Shown here one piece after another: positions 61,489 through 64,000 of a DNA stretch of 64,000 nt. Origin of the DNA: Aquabacterium fontiphilum (lineage in GTDB: Bacteria; Pseudomonadota; Gammaproteobacteria; Burkholderiales; Burkholderiaceae_C). The notes below the pieces were generated by a model, which was not told the origin of the DNA, ran no database searches, and was given only the letters and a program-made list of their open reading frames with translations. How positions within the stretch are numbered: position 1 is the first letter of the stretch; each line of letters begins with the position of its first letter. The position numbers and the translations under genes were made by a program. Location of the stretch: contig NZ_JAAAPN010000005.1 of the NCBI RefSeq assembly GCF_009909205.1, forward strand, positions 20,847 to 84,846. The letters run 5' to 3'.

Positions 61489-62517
61489 ATGAGCTTCATC
61501 CGCACCTCGCGCCACCTGCTGCACCCGGACAGCGGCTGCACGCTGCCTGAGCACGAGGTCACGCCGCAGGCGGTGTACCTCGAGCGCCGGCGGTTCGTGG
61601 AGGGCCTGGCCGGTGCGGGCGCCCTCGTGGGAGCGGGTGGCCTGGTCGGCGCGCCTGCGTGGGCCCAAGGTCAGCCTGCGGCCGTCAAAGGGCCGGGCAA
61701 ACTGCCTGCGCTGGCTGCGCAGCGCACGGCCTTGGCCGGCGGGGTGGTGACGGACAAGCTCACGCCTTATCAGGACGTGACCACCTACAACAACTTCTAC
61801 GAATTCGGCACCGACAAGTCGGATCCGGCCGAGCGGGCCCACACTCTCAAGTCGCGACCCTGGACGCTGGTGATCGATGGCGAGGTCAACAAGCCCCAGC
61901 GCCTCGGCCTGGATGACCTGTTGAAGCTCGCGCCCATGGAGGAGCGCATCTACCGACTTCGCTGTGTCGAGGGCTGGTCGATGGTCATCCCGTGGGTAGG
62001 CTACAGCCTGTCACACCTGATCCGACGGGCCGAGCCGACCGGCAAGGCGCGGTATGTCGAGTTCGTCACCCTGGCTGATCCCAAGCAGATGCCCGGGTTG
62101 AGGTCGCCGGTGCTGGACTGGCCGTATGTGGAGGGCCTGCGACTGAATGAGGCGATGCACCCGCTGACGCTGATGGCCTTTGGCCTGTATGGCGAGATCC
62201 TGCCCAACCAGAATGGCGCGCCGCTGCGCCTGGTCGTGCCGTGGAAGTACGGCTTCAAGAGCGCCAAGTCGATTGTTCGCATCCGTCTGCTCGACAAGCC
62301 CAATACCCCGAGCTGGGTCAAAGCGGCGCCACAGGAATACGGTTATTTTTCAAACGTGAACCCGAAGGTGGACCATCCTCGCTGGAGCCAGGCGACCGAG
62401 CGCCGCATTGGCGAAGGGGGCCTGTTCACGCCCCGCCGGCCGACCTTGATGTTCAATGGCTATGAGGCCCAGGTCGGTCAGTTGTACGCAGGGATGGACC
62501 TGAAGCGTCATTTTTGA
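61489..62517 (+). CDS. msrP: Protein-methionine-sulfoxide reductase, molybdopterin subunit MsrP
   Basis: A 342-residue YedY/MsrP. A twin-arginine signal is seen at about residues 34-60 ([20 protein letters not shown], cleavage near AWAQ). The molybdenum-cofactor domain follows, with the cysteine ligand in [15 protein letters not shown] (near residue 157). The enzyme repairs oxidised methionines in periplasmic proteins and receives electrons from MsrQ, encoded 12 bases downstream. Confidence 0.95.
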   Translation: MSFIRTSRHLLHPDSGCTLPEHEVTPQAVYLERRRFVEGLAGAGALVGAGGLVGAPAWAQGQPAAVKGPGKLPALAAQRTALAGGVVTDKLTPYQDVTTYNNFYEFGTDKSDPAERAHTLKSRPWTLVIDGEVNKPQRLGLDDLLKLAPMEERIYRLRCVEGWSMVIPWVGYSLSHLIRRAEPTGKARYVEFVTLADPKQMPGLRSPVLDWPYVEGLRLNEAMHPLTLMAFGLYGEILPNQNGAPLRLVVPWKYGFKSAKSIVRIRLLDKPNTPSWVKAAPQEYGYFSNVNPKVDHPRWSQATERRIGEGGLFTPRRPTLMFNGYEAQVGQLYAGMDLKRHF

Positions 62518-62529
62518 GCCCTGATCCCG

Positions 62530-63171
62530 ATGTCGACCGCTGTTCAAAGCCGGCTCAACGCCTGGCTGTTGCACCCCTGGGCCAAGCCCGCATGCTGGGT
62601 GCTGTGTGCCATCCCCGCGCTCGCCCTGCTGGCGGCGGCGTTCGGAGACGCGCTGGGCGCCAATCCTGCCGAGCGTCTGATCCGCGAGACCGGCGAGTGG
62701 GCTTTGCGCTTTCTGTGGCTGACCTTGTTGATCTCGCCGTTGCGAGAACTGGCCGGGCTGCCCGGCGTATTGCGGCTGCGCCGGCCCCTGGGCGTCACGG
62801 CGTTTGTCTATGCCGCGCTGCATTTTCTGGCCTACGCATGGCTGGACAAGGGGCTGATCCTGCCGGACATCTTCGCCGATGTCTTCAAGCGCAACTTCAT
62901 TCTCGTGGGCATGCTGGCGTTGTTGTTGATGCTGCCATTGGCGCTGACCTCGTTCAACGCGGCCATCCGCGCACTGGGTGGGCGGCGCTGGCAGATGCTG
63001 CACAAGCTCGTCTACGCGGTGGCGCTGCTGGGCCTGCTGCACTTCTACTGGAAAAAATCGGCCAAGAACGATGTGGACGAGGTCATGGTGTATGCCGTGC
63101 TGCTGGCGCTGCTGCTTGGCTGGCGCGTGATGCGGCGCGGCGGCATCCTGGCGGCGCTCAGGGTGCATTGA
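62530..63171 (+). CDS. msrQ: Heme-binding membrane subunit MsrQ
   Basis: A 213-residue YedZ/MsrQ with about six membrane helices and the family segments LIRETGEWALRFLWLTLLIS, AALHFLAYAWLDKG (heme histidine) and LHKLVYAVALLGLLHFYW (further histidines). It passes electrons from the quinone pool or a flavin reductase to MsrP. Confidence 0.94.
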   Translation: MSTAVQSRLNAWLLHPWAKPACWVLCAIPALALLAAAFGDALGANPAERLIRETGEWALRFLWLTLLISPLRELAGLPGVLRLRRPLGVTAFVYAALHFLAYAWLDKGLILPDIFADVFKRNFILVGMLALLLMLPLALTSFNAAIRALGGRRWQMLHKLVYAVALLGLLHFYWKKSAKNDVDEVMVYAVLLALLLGWRVMRRGGILAALRVH

Positions 63172-63336
63172 ACGACGGCCTCGTGTTATCCCGGGGGTGA
63201 TGTCGGCGCCGCGCTTGCGCGCTTTCCCGGGGGTGGGGCGCGCTGGCAAATGAATGGCCGGCGTGGCGAATCAAGGGGTAGGGCGGGCTGCCTAGCATCA
63301 GGGCAGTTCCATACACGCACCCTCCAGGAGCCTCCC

Positions 63337-64000
63337 ATGACCGTCCGTCCCCGTCTGAGCGCGTTGGCGCTCATGGCCATGCTGCCGCTGGCCTCGCATG
63401 CAGCTTATTTCCAGTGGGAAGCCGTTGATCTGCCCGCCAGCACCGGCGCGGCCTGCGGCGATGGCTCGCCTTATCGCTTCTTCGTCAACCGCACGCCCTT
63501 CAGCAGCAAGACCGTCGTGGTCTTTGAAGGCGGCGGCGCCTGTTGGGATCAGAACGCCTGCGCGGGCAAGAGCGACGGTCCGCTGGGCATTGCCATTCTG
63601 TCGGCGTCGAACCCGAATGGCATCCCCAAGGACTACATGACCAATGTGTTCAACGTCCTCAATGGGGGGATGTCGGGCCTGGCGCTGGGCGGTCTGATCA
63701 CCCCGTTCTCGATGCGCCTGCATCCGCTGCAGCGCGTGCAGACCCAGAACTGGAACATCGTCTACGCACCTTACTGCACGGGCGACGTGCACACCGGGAA
63801 CAAGATCACGGCCTACACCGACGCCGACCCGGCCAAGCCCCGCGTGCAGTACCACAAGGGCAGCATCAATGGCTATGCCATGGCCCAGTGGCTGGGCGCC
63901 AACATGAAGCGCCCCGATCACCTGCTGGTCACCGGCTTCTCGGCCGGCGGCGCCGGCTCGACGGCCAATTACGGCTGGATCCGCCTGGCCATGAACCCCA
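63337..64000 (+). CDS. Pectinacetylesterase-family secreted hydrolase (partial)
   Basis: The gene runs off the right edge; 221 residues are visible. A signal peptide (MTVRPRLSALALMAMLPLASHA) precedes the mature start. Family landmarks are KTVVVFEGGGACWDQNACAG, NIVYAPYCTGDVHTGN and the nucleophile elbow VTGFSAGGAGS. CAGGAG lies upstream of the ATG. It would de-acetylate a polysaccharide or cleave another ester; pectin as substrate is not implied by the family alone. Confidence 0.85.
   Translation, partial: MTVRPRLSALALMAMLPLASHAAYFQWEAVDLPASTGAACGDGSPYRFFVNRTPFSSKTVVVFEGGGACWDQNACAGKSDGPLGIAILSASNPNGIPKDYMTNVFNVLNGGMSGLALGGLITPFSMRLHPLQRVQTQNWNIVYAPYCTGDVHTGNKITAYTDADPAKPRVQYHKGSINGYAMAQWLGANMKRPDHLLVTGFSAGGAGSTANYGWIRLAMNP

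Noticed and set aside
58797..61562. A 900-codon open frame antisense to topB, and similar ones opposite uvrA, purB-pyrF, liuD and metH
   Set aside because: They mirror the codon structure of real genes on the other strand and have no ribosome sites or recognisable domains.
63186..63232. Two copies of CCCGGGGGTG before the last gene
   Set aside because: Only two short GC-rich copies and no dyad or promoter relation; not enough to call a site.

Overview
The window is a contiguous piece of a high-GC betaproteobacterial chromosome, almost certainly order Burkholderiales (Aquabacterium/Leptothrix/Rubrivivax-like or Comamonadaceae-like). Supporting signs are trimeric Gram-negative porins with classical signal peptides, a TetR-controlled leucine (liu) operon, a MetX-MetW pair, a cobalamin-dependent methionine synthase without its homocysteine domain, the recA-recX-sucC-sucD order and a type IV pilin gene downstream of it. 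I see no tRNA or rRNA genes, insertion sequences, integrases or CRISPR arrays. No gene-free stretch exceeds 300 bases.

Layout. 1-7.5 kb (minus strand): a leucine/isovalerate degradation operon, tetR-liuB-liuC-liuD-liuE-liuA. 7.6-11 kb: a short-chain dehydrogenase, a hot-dog thioesterase and RecQ. 11.1-14.8 kb: three tandem porins, each with its own leader and two with strong terminators. 14.8-16.7 kb (minus): metX-metW behind what looks like a SAM-II riboswitch and a terminator. 16.8-20.5 kb: a membrane-anchored glutamate-synthase-like FMN protein, a GST and a DUF898 membrane protein. 20.6-22.8 kb: purB and pyrF. 22.9-28.1 kb: a four-gene MacAB/DevBCA-like exporter followed by a fumarylacetoacetase-family gene. 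28.1-29.9 kb: a divergent tetR / secreted hydrolase pair with two near-identical 16-bp palindromes. 30-32.9 kb: uvrA. 32.9-36.3 kb: a secreted DUF1800-DUF1501 pair. 36.4-39.6 kb: metH and a DUF465 gene. 39.7-43.6 kb: recA (with SOS box), recX, sucC, sucD.

43.7-51.5 kb is the most interesting part. A Ser/Thr kinase, PP2C phosphatase, double-FHA protein and metallo-beta-lactamase-fold hydrolase form a phospho-signalling cluster. It is followed by a sigma-54-type promoter and a type IV pilin gene. Next come a TMTC-like GT-C membrane glycosyltransferase, whose first codons contain the pilin terminator, and an O-antigen-ligase/TfpO/PglL-like protein. The pilin ends in a serine just after its last cysteine, which fits TfpO-type glycosylation. 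I read this as a pilin plus dedicated glycosylation module.

51.6-54.8 kb: transketolase and GAPDH. 54.8-58.7 kb: a subtilase with a GlyGly-CTERM-like tail, a SPOR protein, birA and a SET-domain protein. 58.7-61.5 kb: topB behind a long alternating purine-pyrimidine tract. 61.5-63.2 kb: msrP-msrQ. The right edge cuts a pectinacetylesterase-family gene.

Functional links. BirA would biotinylate LiuD. RecQ and topoisomerase III commonly act together on DNA junctions. MetX/MetW and MetH are early and last steps of methionine synthesis, and the riboswitch would tie the first to SAM. All functions are inferred from sequence read by eye; no database search was run.
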